DNA of 25,152 nucleotides, from contig CAJJNP010000031.1 of NCBI GenBank assembly GCA_905193145.1, positions 1-25,152 of the forward strand. The letters are read 5' to 3'. Under the pieces are notes generated by a model. The model was not told the origin of the DNA. It did no database searches and saw only the letters and a list, made by a program, of their open reading frames with translations. The position numbers and the translations under genes are program-made. The stretch is from an uncultured Odoribacter sp. GTDB taxonomy: Bacteria > Bacteroidota > Bacteroidia > Bacteroidales > Marinifilaceae. This document shows, piece after piece, positions 15,055 through 24,409 of the stretch (position 1 is its first letter; the number at the start of each line of letters is the position of its first letter).

Positions 15055-17580
15055 ATGAATATGAAAAAAGTCTATGGTTTGTACATATTGCTGATTTTGG
15101 GTATGTCCGTGGGATGTCGTATGACGAGCAAAGATGCTGTGGTGTATGAGGTCGGTGTTTCTAAGGAATTAGCTCAATGGCGTAAGCAGACAATTGAAAA
15201 TTTGAAGTATAGATTATCATTTGTCGTTCCTGAAGAGAAGAGTGTGTCGGTAGCTGGAGAGGTGACTATCGGGTTTGAATTGGAACATTCGCAAGAGGTG
15301 GTTTTGGATTTTCGTAATGCAGCAGACAATTTGAAGCATGTGGTCGTTAATGGTGAAGTGTCGAATTATACGTTTAAAAATGAGCACATTATTATTCCTC
15401 AGGATGAATTGAAAATCGGACAGAATGAGGTGAACATTCAATTTATTGCTGGCAATCAGTCGTTAAATAGAAATGATGAATTTCTATATACTTTATTGGT
15501 TCCGGATCGGGCTCGTACGGTTTTCCCGTGTTTTGATCAGCCGGATTTAAAAGCTGAGTTTATACTTTCGTTAAATGTGGCTAATGGTTGGCAGGCTGTT
15601 TCAAATACGAATAGAATAGGGCAAGAGACGATGTCGGATGGTTCCAAATGGGTCCATTTTGCTCCGACGGAACCTTTGAGTACCTATCTGTTTTCTTTTG
15701 TTGCGGGGAAATTGTCATGTCAAGAATATACAGAAAAAGGGCGGACAATTGCGGCTTATTATCGTGAAACTGATCCTAAAAAGGTGGCGCAGTTGGATAC
15801 TATTTTTAAACAGGTGATGTATTCATTGGAGTGGCTTGAAAAATATACAGGAGTACCTTATCCTTTTGCAAAGTATGATTTTATTATTTTACCTGGTTTT
15901 CAGTATGGTGGAATGGAACATACAGGAGCAACGTTATATAATGATACGCAGATGTTTTTAAGTGAAAACGCAACTTTGGATGAGGAATTGAGTCGAGCCA
16001 AGTTGATAGCTCATGAAACGACACATATGTGGTTTGGTGACTATGTTACAATGGCTTGGTTTGATGATGTCTGGACAAAGGAGGTCTTTGCAAACTATTT
16101 TGCTGCCTGTATTTGTGAACCTCTTTTTCCCAATGTAAATCATTCGTTGAATTGGTTGCGGACATATACGCGGGCTTCGTTGTCGGAAGATCGCACACCT
16201 GGTACAAATGCTATAAAACAAGCATTGCCTAACCTGAACAATGCCGGGCTTGTATACGGACAGATAATCTACAATAAGGCTCCTATCATGATGAAGAAGA
16301 TGGTTGACCTTATGGGGGAGGAGTGTTTTCGTAAAGGAATTCAGGAATATGTGCAGACCTTTGCTTATAGCAATGCCACCTGGGAAGAATTGGTGGAAAT
16401 TATGGGTAAACATACGGATGTTGATCTGAAGGCTTTCAGCCAAGTGTGGGTGCATGAGAAGGGGATGCCACATCTTTATTTTGTGCAAAAAGGTGATGTG
16501 CTGAAAATTATACAACGGGACCCATTTAAACGTGGATTTACATGGCCACAGAGTTTTGATATCCGGCTTTGTGGCATAGAAGATTCTATATTGGATGTGC
16601 AACTTACTGATACCGTGACACAAATAAAGTTGCCTTTTATTCCTGAGCAAATATTGCCTAATGTGGATGGAAGAGGTTATGGATTGTTTATTCCAGATGC
16701 TAAAAGTTTGGCTTGGATGTTATTGAATTGGTATACAATTTCTGATGATACGGAGAGATTAGCTGTTTTGATGACATTGTATGAAAATTACTTGGCCGGT
16801 AATATTGCTGATTATGAATGGCTCAATTCTTTGTTTAATGGGATTGTAATAGAGAAAAATCCATTGATAGCCTCATCTGTTGTATCGTATTTTTCAATGC
16901 CTTTACAAACATACCAGGGTATGGAACGAACTCTGGCAGAGAAAAAGCTTTTACATATTGCATTGTCGCATGCTCTTGGCTCTTGCCGGACTCAATTGAT
17001 GCGTGTTTTAATTGCCAATCACGTTTCTCCTATGCTCAGTGAGCAGCTTTATGAGATTTGGAACAAACAAAATAATGAGCAGCTGAATGAAAATGATTAT
17101 ACAACATTGGCATATGAATTGTGTGTACGTTGTCCTGAGAAATGTAATGATATCCTTTCTACGCAAAGGATGCGTATAACGAATCCAGACCGTCTGCGTC
17201 AATTTGATTTTATTTCACGTGCAGTGGTTTCAGATACTACTCAATTAGATCTTTTGTTTAATTCTTTGCTGATGGCAGAAAATAGGCGAATTGAGCCGTG
17301 GACTGCAATGACATTGAGCTATTTGAATCATTTTAGTCGTGGTGATTATGCTGTAAAGTATATCAGACCTGCTCTGGAGGCTTTGCAAGATGTCCAAAGG
17401 ACTGGTGATATATTTTTTCCGACAAATTGGACTGTTTCTTTACTTTCACAGCATAGAAGTAAAGCAGCGTGGTTGGAAGTGAATAAATTTCTTAAAGAAC
17501 ATCCTGATTATCCTCAGCTGTTACGTACTAAAATATTACAGACAGTGTATCCTCTTTATCGTTTGTATGGACGGAATTAG
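15055..17580 (+). CDS. M1-family zinc aminopeptidase, lipoprotein
   Basis: An 841-residue gluzincin aminopeptidase. The N-terminus is a lipoprotein signal with lipobox-like MSVGC (C21), so it is probably anchored in the periplasm or on the outer membrane. Zinc ligands are H320 and H324 in HETTH and E343 eighteen residues on; the exopeptidase motif usually written GAMEN is here GGMEH (residues 285-289). A catalytic Tyr is likely in VYGQIIYNK. After the glutamate the helix reads WTKEVFANY rather than the common WLNEGFA. The C-terminal 350 residues look like the helical domain of longer M1 enzymes. ATG 15061 is an alternative start. It releases N-terminal residues from peptides, fitting the neighbouring OPT-PepT unit, but a terminator separates them. 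Confidence 0.92.
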   Translation: MNMKKVYGLYILLILGMSVGCRMTSKDAVVYEVGVSKELAQWRKQTIENLKYRLSFVVPEEKSVSVAGEVTIGFELEHSQEVVLDFRNAADNLKHVVVNGEVSNYTFKNEHIIIPQDELKIGQNEVNIQFIAGNQSLNRNDEFLYTLLVPDRARTVFPCFDQPDLKAEFILSLNVANGWQAVSNTNRIGQETMSDGSKWVHFAPTEPLSTYLFSFVAGKLSCQEYTEKGRTIAAYYRETDPKKVAQLDTIFKQVMYSLEWLEKYTGVPYPFAKYDFIILPGFQYGGMEHTGATLYNDTQMFLSENATLDEELSRAKLIAHETTHMWFGDYVTMAWFDDVWTKEVFANYFAACICEPLFPNVNHSLNWLRTYTRASLSEDRTPGTNAIKQALPNLNNAGLVYGQIIYNKAPIMMKKMVDLMGEECFRKGIQEYVQTFAYSNATWEELVEIMGKHTDVDLKAFSQVWVHEKGMPHLYFVQKGDVLKIIQRDPFKRGFTWPQSFDIRLCGIEDSILDVQLTDTVTQIKLPFIPEQILPNVDGRGYGLFIPDAKSLAWMLLNWYTISDDTERLAVLMTLYENYLAGNIADYEWLNSLFNGIVIEKNPLIASSVVSYFSMPLQTYQGMERTLAEKKLLHIALSHALGSCRTQLMRVLIANHVSPMLSEQLYEIWNKQNNEQLNENDYTTLAYELCVRCPEKCNDILSTQRMRITNPDRLRQFDFISRAVVSDTTQLDLLFNSLLMAENRRIEPWTAMTLSYLNHFSRGDYAVKYIRPALEALQDVQRTGDIFFPTNWTVSLLSQHRSKAAWLEVNKFLKEHPDYPQLLRTKILQTVYPLYRLYGRN

Positions 17581-17603
17581 TTTGTAGTTAAATGGGTGTA
17601 TAA

Positions 17604-17637
17604 AAAAAAGTCTTCGTTATTTAACGAAGACTTTTTT
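17604..17637. terminator. Bidirectional intrinsic terminator
   Basis: GTCTTCGTT (17610-17618) pairs with AACGAAGAC (17623-17631), flanked by A-run and T-run on the two sides, so a U-tract follows the hairpin on both strands. It lies between the convergent M1 peptidase and mmdB genes and serves both. Confidence 0.9.
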
Positions 17638-17655
17638 ATACTAGTTGTTCTGAAA

Positions 17656-18921
17656 TTATCCAAGGAAGGATAACAGAATACCGGCAGCAACAGCAGAACC
17701 GATAACTCCTGCTACGTTCGGACCCATAGCATGCATTAACAAGAAGTTTCCAGGATTAGCTTCCTGACCTACTGTTTGTGATACACGAGCAGCCATAGGA
17801 ACGGCAGATACTCCTGCAGAACCAATCAAAGGATTGATTTTGTTCTTCAAGAATAAGTTCATGAATTTTGCCAACAATACGCCACCAGCAGAACCCAAAC
17901 CAAAAGCAATAACACCGATAACGAGAATTGCTAAAGTCTGGAAGTTCAAGAAAGCTGCAGCTGTTGTAGTAGCACCTACTGAAATTCCTAAGAAAATAGT
18001 AGTGATATTCATTAATTCGTTTTGTACAGTCTTGCTTAAACGCTCAACGACTCCACTTTCACGCATCAGGTTTCCTAACATCAAACATCCGATTAGCGGA
18101 GCTGCTGACGGTAACAATAAAGATACGAAGATGGTAACAACAATCGGGAATACAATCTTTTCTGTTTTAGATACTTTTCTCAATTGTTTCATTACGATTT
18201 CACGCTCTTTTTTCGTTGTTAACGCTTTCATGATAGGAGGCTGAATTACCGGAACCAATGCCATATAAGAATATGCAGCAACGGCAATCGGACCTAACAA
18301 GTTAGGAGACAATTTTGAAGTTAAGTAGATGGCTGTAGGACCGTCTGCTCCTCCGATGATACCGATAGAACCTGCTTCTTGGAAATTGAATCCCAGACAT
18401 AAAGCAGCTAAGAAGGTAGCAAAGATACCAATCTGTGCAGCAGCTCCTAATAAGAAACTTTTGGGATTAGCCAATAGCGGACCAAAGTCAGTCATTGCAC
18501 CTACACCAATAAAGATAATACATGGGTAGATTCCTAATTTAACACCTAAATAGATGTAGTCCAATAATCCAACATTGTTTGCATCTACGAAATTTGCCCA
18601 ATGTACATGTCCTCCCTCAAATAGTTCAGCATGATACAAACCTGCTCCCGGAAGGTTGGTTAACAACATACCGAATGCGATAGGCAATAATAAAAGCGGT
18701 TCGAATTTTTTAACGATAGCGAGGTAAAACAAAATGCAGGCTACAGCAATCATTACCAAGCATAGCCAATTACCATCAACTAAGCGTGCAAAACCCGTAT
18801 CGTTCATGAATTTCACCATACTCTCGCCCAGAGACATCTCTTCTGCGCTGGCAGTAAATGGTGTAATGAATAGTCCTAGAAAGGCTGCTATTCCTAAAAG
18901 ATATTTTTTTATTTGTTTCAT
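17656..18921 (-). CDS. mmdB: Methylmalonyl-CoA decarboxylase, Na+-pumping beta subunit
   Basis: A 421-residue membrane subunit of a sodium-translocating decarboxylase (OadB/MmdB/GcdB family). It decarboxylates carboxybiotin and exports Na+. The family's conserved [15 protein letters not shown] is present, with the key Asp at residue 193, in a set of about ten hydrophobic segments. The N-terminus carries a signal-like segment ending TASAEE (residues 1-26), longer than in the classic enzyme. I use the ATG at 18921; a TTG nine bases upstream is less likely. It is the last gene of the minus-strand run; oxaloacetate specificity is disfavoured by the neighbouring mce and mmdA. Confidence 0.92.
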   Translation of the reverse strand: MKQIKKYLLGIAAFLGLFITPFTASAEEMSLGESMVKFMNDTGFARLVDGNWLCLVMIAVACILFYLAIVKKFEPLLLLPIAFGMLLTNLPGAGLYHAELFEGGHVHWANFVDANNVGLLDYIYLGVKLGIYPCIIFIGVGAMTDFGPLLANPKSFLLGAAAQIGIFATFLAALCLGFNFQEAGSIGIIGGADGPTAIYLTSKLSPNLLGPIAVAAYSYMALVPVIQPPIMKALTTKKEREIVMKQLRKVSKTEKIVFPIVVTIFVSLLLPSAAPLIGCLMLGNLMRESGVVERLSKTVQNELMNITTIFLGISVGATTTAAAFLNFQTLAILVIGVIAFGLGSAGGVLLAKFMNLFLKNKINPLIGSAGVSAVPMAARVSQTVGQEANPGNFLLMHAMGPNVAGVIGSAVAAGILLSFLG

Positions 18922-18944
18922 TGCTAACAAGTTTTACAGTGAAA

Positions 18945-19373
18945 TTATGCCAAATCAATCAGTCTGTCATCCTGTGCAACAGCCTGTCCCGGAGTTACAT
19001 GAATGGCTTTAACTTGTCCATCCTTGTCTGCCATGATGTTGTTTTCCATCTTCATGGCTTCCATGATAATCAGGATGTCTCCACGTTTCACTTGGTCACC
19101 TACTTTCACGTTAATGCTAGAAATAGTTCCTGGTAGCGGTGCTTTGATGCTGGCTCCAGAATTGGATACAGGTGCTGATACGTGAACCTGCTGAGCTGCC
19201 GGAGTAGTAGATACTGCATTTTTGCGTGCTACCGGTGCAACTGTTGTATTTTTGCTTTCGTAGGTCACTTCATAAGAAATACCATTTACTTCTACATTTG
19301 CTTTCTTATGATCTGTAACATCCACTGTGACATCGAAATCATTTCCGTCTATAGTGATTTTGAATTTATTCAT
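18945..19373 (-). CDS. mmdC: Biotin carboxyl carrier subunit
   Basis: A 142-residue biotin-carrying subunit. Residues about 75-142 form a biotinyl-lipoyl domain, and K108 in EAMKMEN is the biotinylated lysine; M107 and M109 flank it as usual. An Ala/Pro/Val/Thr-rich linker (about residues 44-72) lets the domain swing between the carboxyltransferase and the membrane beta subunit. Residues 1-40 form a small beta-rich segment found in related subunits. It follows mmdD by 15 bases and precedes mmdB by 23. Confidence 0.93.
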   Translation of the reverse strand: MNKFKITIDGNDFDVTVDVTDHKKANVEVNGISYEVTYESKNTTVAPVARKNAVSTTPAAQQVHVSAPVSNSGASIKAPLPGTISSINVKVGDQVKRGDILIIMEAMKMENNIMADKDGQVKAIHVTPGQAVAQDDRLIDLA

Positions 19374-19388
19374 ATCGTTGTTTATTAT

Positions 19389-19736
19389 TTACTTGATAAC
19401 TGTGTTTCTCATGCTGTAAATTTTTGAACTCCACGGAGAGTAGCGTCTTTCTACCTCTTCGATTGTGATTACATGGGGTTCTTCATCGTGAGCGTCAAAA
19501 TACAAGTGCATAGCCATTGCAATAGCCGCTTGTTCGTGTGGTGTTGGATGTGTATCTGTTGTAACGGCTGCTGCAGGAGCTGCTGCAACTGTTTTTTTCT
19601 CACCATTTATAGCACTGGTAAGTTTGGTTTGCAGATTAATAATCCAAATTAACACAATCAACAGCAAAAATACTGTTCCGATTCCAATCCCTGTAACCAA
19701 GAGTGCAAAACCCCAGTTAATTGCTAACATCATCAT
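19389..19736 (-). CDS. mmdD: Decarboxylase small membrane subunit (OadG/MmdD-like)
   Basis: A 115-residue subunit with one membrane helix at about residues 7-33, then an Ala-rich linker and a polar C-terminal region (HEQAAIAMAMHLYF, RRYSPWS). This layout fits the gamma/delta subunits that anchor the soluble carboxyltransferase to the beta subunit. Three ATG codons in a row (19736, 19733, 19730) could each start it. It is encoded 9 bases after mmdA. Assignment rests on position and layout more than strong sequence motifs. Confidence 0.85.
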   Translation of the reverse strand: MMMLAINWGFALLVTGIGIGTVFLLLIVLIWIINLQTKLTSAINGEKKTVAAAPAAAVTTDTHPTPHEQAAIAMAMHLYFDAHDEEPHVITIEEVERRYSPWSSKIYSMRNTVIK

Positions 19737-19745
19737 AACTTAAGA

Positions 19746-21308
19746 TTATAAAGGTATATTAGAATGTTTTTTCATTGGGTTGGTTACACGTTTTGTCTGT
19801 AATGACTGGAATGCACGAATTACACGGAAACGTGTGTTGCGCGGTTCAATAACGTCATCAATGTAACCATAAGAAGCTGCTTTGTACGGATTAGCGAATG
19901 CTGAATTGTACTCTTCTTCCTTCTCTGCAATGAATTTTGCTTTTTCTTCTGGATCTGTGATGGCTGCTACTTCTTTGCCATACAATACTTCAATTGCACC
20001 CTTAGCACCCATTACTGCAATCTGAGCAGTAGGCCATGCATAGTTGAAGTCTCCTCTTAATTGTTTACATGACATCACGTCATGAGCACCTCCATAGGAT
20101 TTACGCAGTGTTACAGTTACTTTTGGCACAGTAGCTTCTCCGTATGCAAACATCAATTTTGCACCATGAGTAATGATTCCGCCATATTCTTGAACGCGTC
20201 CAGGCAAGAATCCCGGTACATCTACCAATGTCAAAATAGGAATATTGAAGCAGTCGCAGAAACGTACGAAACGAGCTGCTTTACGAGATGATTCAATGTC
20301 CAAAACGCCAGCATAGAAGCTTGGTTGGTTGGCAATGACACCTACAGAGCGTCCGCCCATACGGCAGAAACCGACAATGATGTTACGAGCATAGCGTTTG
20401 TGAACTTCCAAAAATTTACCATTATCGACAATAGCCTCGATAACTTCCAACATATTGTAAGGTAAGTTTGGATTATCGGGAATCAGGCTGTTCAATTTAT
20501 CTTCCAAACGGTCAATCGGGTCTTTGCAAACAGTCATTGGTGCCTCTTCCAGATTGTTAGAAGGCAGATAAGACAATAAATCACGAATCAAGCTGATTCC
20601 TTCTTCTTCATTTTCTACCATGAAGTGCGATACGCCAGATTTACTTGAGTGTACTTCAGCACCACCTAAGTCTTCTGTTGTAATATCTTCTCCGGTAACT
20701 GTTTTAACAACTTTCGGACCTGTTACGAACATATATGATGTCTGATCTGTCATTAAGATAAAGTCTGTCAATGCAGGAGAATATACAGCTCCACCAGCAC
20801 AAGGACCGAAAATAGCAGAGATTTGAGGAATAACTCCTGATGCCAAGATGTTGCGTTCAAAAATTTCAGCATATCCTGCCAATGAGTTAACTCCTTCCTG
20901 AATACGTGCGCCACCAGAGTCATTCAATCCAATGATAGGAGCACCTACAGTCATGGCTTTGTCCATAACTTTACAGATTTTCTGAGCCAACATTTCAGAA
21001 AGGGCACCACCGAAAACTGTGAAATCCTGTGCAAATACAAATACTACTCGTCCGTTTACTGTACCTTGTCCTGTAACAACACCATCTCCTAAAAATTTGG
21101 TTTTTTCCATGCCGAAGTTGCTGCAGCGGTGAGTTACAAACATGTCAAATTCTTCGAAGCTGTCTTCATCCAGCAACATGGCGATTCTTTCACGTGCAGT
21201 GTATTTGCCTTTTTTGTGCTGAGAGTCAATACGCTTTTCTCCTCCTCCTAATTTAGCTTTGATACGTAAGTCAATCAATTCCTTGACTTTATCTTGATTT
21301 GTGGCCAT
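19746..21308 (-). CDS. mmdA: Methylmalonyl-CoA decarboxylase carboxyltransferase alpha subunit
   Basis: A 520-residue biotin-dependent acyl-CoA carboxyltransferase, the usual MmdA length. It moves the carboxyl group of (R/S)-methylmalonyl-CoA to biotin on MmdC, giving propionyl-CoA. Both crotonase-fold halves are present; oxyanion-hole glycine pairs are seen in [12 protein letters not shown] and in [10 protein letters not shown]. The first residues, [15 protein letters not shown], match acyl-CoA carboxylase beta chains. A propionyl-CoA carboxylase beta chain is close in sequence, but the Na+-pump genes directly downstream decide for the decarboxylase. The ATG at 21308 is separated from mce by 140 bases holding a 17-bp inverted repeat. 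Confidence 0.93.
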   Translation of the reverse strand: MATNQDKVKELIDLRIKAKLGGGEKRIDSQHKKGKYTARERIAMLLDEDSFEEFDMFVTHRCSNFGMEKTKFLGDGVVTGQGTVNGRVVFVFAQDFTVFGGALSEMLAQKICKVMDKAMTVGAPIIGLNDSGGARIQEGVNSLAGYAEIFERNILASGVIPQISAIFGPCAGGAVYSPALTDFILMTDQTSYMFVTGPKVVKTVTGEDITTEDLGGAEVHSSKSGVSHFMVENEEEGISLIRDLLSYLPSNNLEEAPMTVCKDPIDRLEDKLNSLIPDNPNLPYNMLEVIEAIVDNGKFLEVHKRYARNIIVGFCRMGGRSVGVIANQPSFYAGVLDIESSRKAARFVRFCDCFNIPILTLVDVPGFLPGRVQEYGGIITHGAKLMFAYGEATVPKVTVTLRKSYGGAHDVMSCKQLRGDFNYAWPTAQIAVMGAKGAIEVLYGKEVAAITDPEEKAKFIAEKEEEYNSAFANPYKAASYGYIDDVIEPRNTRFRVIRAFQSLQTKRVTNPMKKHSNIPL

Positions 21309-21366
21309 AATATTGAATTGTTGATTTGAAAATATTTAATTATAAAGATGCCCTGAATTGAAAATT

Positions 21367-21425
21367 CGAAGATGTGAAAATGTAAATTGCCTTTCGTTGG
21401 TGGGTATCACATTTTCACATCTTCG
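21367..21425. repeat. Perfect 17-bp inverted repeat between mce and mmdA
   Basis: CGAAGATGTGAAAATGT (21367-21383) pairs perfectly with 21409-21425 across a 25-base loop. It lies inside the mce-mmd run, so the mRNA would carry a long hairpin between the first two cistrons, which could cap mRNA ends or partly stop transcription. Similar palindromes between Bacteroidales genes are known to me only as an impression. Another reading is a small dispersed repeat. Confidence 0.7.
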
Positions 21426-21448
21426 CATCATTAAATCTTTAAGTCTTT

Positions 21449-21853
21449 TTATTTTTTACCGCAAAGTTCAGTTAATACTCTGTTGGTTGATGTCGGATGC
21501 AAGAATCCAATCTGCAAACCTTCTGCACCCTTACGCGGAGCTTTGTCAATTAATTGGCATCCTGCTTCTGCAGCTTCATTTAATGCCTGTGCAACATCCT
21601 CTACTGCGAACGCCATGTGGTGCATACCGCCTCCGTTTTTCTCTACGAATTTGCCGATAGGACCTTCTGGGTCTGTTGATTCCAGCAATTCAATTTTTGT
21701 TTGTCCTACCATAAAGAATGCTGTTTTTACTTTCTGGTCTGCAACTTCTTCCACTGCATAACATTCTAGACCTAAAACTTTTTCATAGAAAGGAATAGCT
21801 TCTTCCAAACTCTTAACGGCAATACCGATGTGTTCGATATGTGTTGGTTTCAT
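21449..21853 (-). CDS. mce: Methylmalonyl-CoA epimerase
   Basis: A 134-residue glyoxalase/VOC-fold metalloenzyme interconverting (R)- and (S)-methylmalonyl-CoA, the step before decarboxylation in propionate formation. Expected metal and catalytic residues are visible: H8 in IEHIGIAV, Q51 or E55 in QTKIELLE, H78/H79 in MHHMAF and E129 in LTELC. The closing GFLHPTSTNRVLTEL is characteristic of the family. First gene of the minus-strand run, with a good promoter about 130 bases upstream. Confidence 0.95.
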   Translation of the reverse strand: MKPTHIEHIGIAVKSLEEAIPFYEKVLGLECYAVEEVADQKVKTAFFMVGQTKIELLESTDPEGPIGKFVEKNGGGMHHMAFAVEDVAQALNEAAEAGCQLIDKAPRKGAEGLQIGFLHPTSTNRVLTELCGKK

Positions 21854-21981
21854 AATTATAATAAGTTATTAATTAAAGAATATATTTTTAAATTGTTTGT
21901 TTTCAAGTTATTATATTTCAAAAAGCTACTTTCCACACGTTTATTATGATTTCTTAGAATGTCTCTCCTTGAAAATCGTTT

Positions 21982-22012
21982 CAAAATTACAGATTGTAAT
22001 TACGATTATCAA
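21982..22012 (-). promoter_or_regulatory. Promoter of the mce-mmd operon
   Basis: On the minus strand TTG (22012-22010) is followed after exactly 20 bases by TAATTTTG (21989-21982), matching the Bacteroidota consensus TTTG-N19-21-TAnnTTTG. Transcription would start near 21975, leaving a leader of about 120 AT-rich bases before mce. Confidence 0.6.
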
Positions 22013-22236
22013 GGAAAATCGAAAGTTTATTTACAGTTTCTAATGTTTAGAATGATTTTAAATAATGTTTGGTTTTCAGATGTGTTTTCATTTTTTCGTT
22101 AGTCATTTTTGTATTCGAATTCCTTTTGGTTTTTCTTGTGTTACGCTAACTTTTTTCATTGTCCTAAATAGATTGACTTTTAAAGAAGTAAACTTATATT
22201 AGTAAGAAATAGCAGAATGCTTTTGATATTTTGTTT

Positions 22237-22265
22237 TTGTATGTCAAAATTTCTTTTTATCTTGT
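22237..22265 (+). promoter_or_regulatory. Weak promoter candidate for the Xaa-Pro aminopeptidase gene
   Basis: TTG (22237-22239), an 18-base gap and TATCTTGT (22258-22265) resemble the -33/-7 pair with one -7 mismatch. The start point would be near 22271, 34 bases before the ATG. The rest of the 451-base divergent region 21854-22304 is very AT-rich and has no ORF, RNA gene or repeat that I can recognise. Confidence 0.3.
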
Positions 22266-22304
22266 GACACCTTTTTAAATGACATTTACTAACAAATTAA
22301 AGAT

Positions 22305-23696
22305 ATGTTTGATAAAAGTGTTTACACAAGCAGACGGGCTCGTTTGAGAGAAAAAATGAGCAATGGATTGGTGCTGATTTTGGGTAATGGTGAAGCACCG
22401 GCAAATTACACCGACAATACTTACAAATTCCGCCAGGATAGTTCCTTTCTATATTTTTTTGGCATTAATCAACCTGGTTTTGCCGGAGTGATAGACATTG
22501 ATAGTGGCGATGAATATATTTTCGGTAATGATGTTGATATGGATGACATTATTTGGATGGGTCCTCAGCCAAGCGTTAAGGATATGGCTGCAGAAGTTGG
22601 AGTTGGAAAAACTGCGCCTTTTGCGAATTTGGCAGATTGCTTGAAACAAGCAATCGCAGCAGGGCGTCGGATTCATTTCTTGCCTCCTTATCGCTTCCGT
22701 AATAAGATTTTGATAGAAGATTTATTGGGAATACATCATTCTTTGGTAAAAGAATATGCCTCATTGGAGTTAATCAAAGCTGTTGTTTCTTTGCGTTCTG
22801 TGAAAGAGGTTTGCGAAATTGAAGAGATTACAAAAGCTTGTAATATCGGTTATGAAATGCATACGGCTGCTATGCGACATTGCAAGCCTGGTGTGAAAGA
22901 GCAATATATTGCGGGTGTATTGGAAGGTATCGCAGCGTCTTATGGAAGTGCTGTATCGTTCCCCGTTATTTTATCGCAGAACGGTCAGACATTACATAAT
23001 CATGATCACAGTCAGATTTTACAAGTAGGGCGTATGATGTTGACTGATGCCGGGGCTGAAAACAACATGAATTATTGTTCGGATTTTACGCGAACGATAC
23101 CTGTTGGTGGAAAATTCAACAGCCGTCAAAAGGATGTTTATAATGTTGTATTAGCTGCTAATAATAAGGCTATCGAAATTGCAAAGCCTGGTGTGACTTA
23201 TCAATATGTGCATCTTGAAGTTTGTAAAGTGTTGGCGCAGGGATTGAAAGATTTAGGCTTGATGAAAGGCGATATCAATGAGGCTGTAGCTGCTGGTGCT
23301 CATGCTCTTTTTATGCCTCATGGATTGGGACACATGATGGGATTGGATGTTCATGATATGGAAGATCTTGGTCAAATTTATGTGGGTTATGATGATGAAA
23401 CTCGTCCAATTCAACAGTTTGGCACCTCTTCTTTGCGTATGGGACGCCGTTTGCAGGAAGGTTTTGTGATTACTGATGAACCGGGATGTTATTTTATACC
23501 GGCATTGATTGACCAATGGAGAGAACAGGGTATGCACAAAGATTTCTTGAATTATGACAAGATTGAAACATTCAAGGATTTTGGCGGAATACGTCTGGAA
23601 GATGATATTTTAATAACTTCTACAGGTTCTCGCTTTTTGGGAGATAAACGTACTCCAATTACGGTAGATGAAGTGGAAGCTATTATGGCTGAATAA
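22305..23696 (+). CDS. pepP: M24B Xaa-Pro aminopeptidase
   Basis: A 463-residue dinuclear-metal aminopeptidase removing residues that precede proline. Residues 1-130 form the aminopeptidase-P N-terminal domain and the rest is the pita-bread fold. Metal ligands are D248 (TDAGAE), D260 (SDFTRT), H343 (HGLGHMMGLDVHD), E392 (TDEPGCYF) and E432 (GIRLEDD). No signal peptide is seen, so it acts in the cytoplasm, probably on peptides imported by systems such as the OPT transporter. A hairpin terminator follows. The prolidase branch of the family is the alternative, but the N-terminal domain and length favour PepP. Confidence 0.93.
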   Translation: MFDKSVYTSRRARLREKMSNGLVLILGNGEAPANYTDNTYKFRQDSSFLYFFGINQPGFAGVIDIDSGDEYIFGNDVDMDDIIWMGPQPSVKDMAAEVGVGKTAPFANLADCLKQAIAAGRRIHFLPPYRFRNKILIEDLLGIHHSLVKEYASLELIKAVVSLRSVKEVCEIEEITKACNIGYEMHTAAMRHCKPGVKEQYIAGVLEGIAASYGSAVSFPVILSQNGQTLHNHDHSQILQVGRMMLTDAGAENNMNYCSDFTRTIPVGGKFNSRQKDVYNVVLAANNKAIEIAKPGVTYQYVHLEVCKVLAQGLKDLGLMKGDINEAVAAGAHALFMPHGLGHMMGLDVHDMEDLGQIYVGYDDETRPIQQFGTSSLRMGRRLQEGFVITDEPGCYFIPALIDQWREQGMHKDFLNYDKIETFKDFGGIRLEDDILITSTGSRFLGDKRTPITVDEVEAIMAE

Positions 23697-23714
23697 TTTA
23701 AATTGTTTTTAATG

Positions 23715-23758
23715 AAACGTTCGATTATTATGGTGATGTCTATAATGGTCGAACGTTT
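23715..23758 (+). terminator. Terminator hairpin after the Xaa-Pro aminopeptidase gene
   Basis: AAACGTTCG (23715-23723) pairs with CGAACGTTT (23750-23758), with more pairing inside (ATTAT with ATAAT) after a short mismatch. A TTTTATATG stretch follows. Only 15 bases then separate it from the sigma-factor start. Confidence 0.65.
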
Positions 23759-23773
23759 TATATGCTCTGATGG

Positions 23774-24373
23774 ATGAGTAATGTAGTTGATGTAGATATT
23801 CAATATTGGGAGGCAGTCCGCAGGAATGATTACAGGGCTTTTGAAAAATTATTTCATAAGTATTATGCTTCTTTATGTCGTTATGCAGAAGGTTTTTTAG
23901 GAGATTCTGCACAAGCGGAAGATGTTGTACAGGATATGTTTACTTATTTTTGGGAACATCGTTTGCAAATAGAACTGGAAAAATCGGTTGCTGCGTGTTT
24001 TTATACAGCAGTGCGTCACCGGGCTTTGAGAGGGTTGGAAAATTATGCGCGTCAGCGTAGCCATGATACGAGGTTATTGGAATATATAGAAGATTTGCAA
24101 AATACAGACTATTCTGAAGATGAAGAACGTGATATTGAACGTATCAGACAAATCATACAGCAATTGCCGGCACAATGTTTGAAAGTGTTTGTCATGAGTA
24201 GTTTGGAAGGGAAAAAGTATACAGAGATTGCAAAAGAATTGTCAATTTCGATAAATACCGTCAAGACTCATATCACTAAAGCTTATCGGATTATCCGTCA
24301 AGAAATAGATTCGGATAAAAAAATCTCATTATTTTTTATTTTTTCTGTAAAAACAATCACCCGATTTCGTTAG
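23774..24373 (+). CDS. ECF-type RNA polymerase sigma factor
   Basis: A 199-residue extracytoplasmic-function sigma factor. Region 2, which binds core polymerase and the -10 element, spans about residues 18-80 (AFEKLFHKYYASLCRYA, AEDVVQDMFTYFWEHR). Region 4, with its helix-turn-helix (YTEIAKELSISINTVKTHI), spans about 128-180. A short Phe/Ile-rich tail follows. The next gene, 36 bases on, encodes a FecR-type anti-sigma factor, the standard pair that in Bacteroidales controls outer-membrane TonB-dependent uptake genes. Those genes would lie beyond the right edge. Confidence 0.93.
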   Translation: MSNVVDVDIQYWEAVRRNDYRAFEKLFHKYYASLCRYAEGFLGDSAQAEDVVQDMFTYFWEHRLQIELEKSVAACFYTAVRHRALRGLENYARQRSHDTRLLEYIEDLQNTDYSEDEERDIERIRQIIQQLPAQCLKVFVMSSLEGKKYTEIAKELSISINTVKTHITKAYRIIRQEIDSDKKISLFFIFSVKTITRFR

Positions 24374-24409
24374 TTGTGTATCTTAGTACATGAAAACGGA
24401 ATGATTGTA

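Noticed and set aside
17656..18921. Oxaloacetate decarboxylase beta subunit
   Set aside because: The family is shared, but the same run encodes methylmalonyl-CoA epimerase and an acyl-CoA carboxyltransferase, which fixes the substrate as methylmalonyl-CoA.
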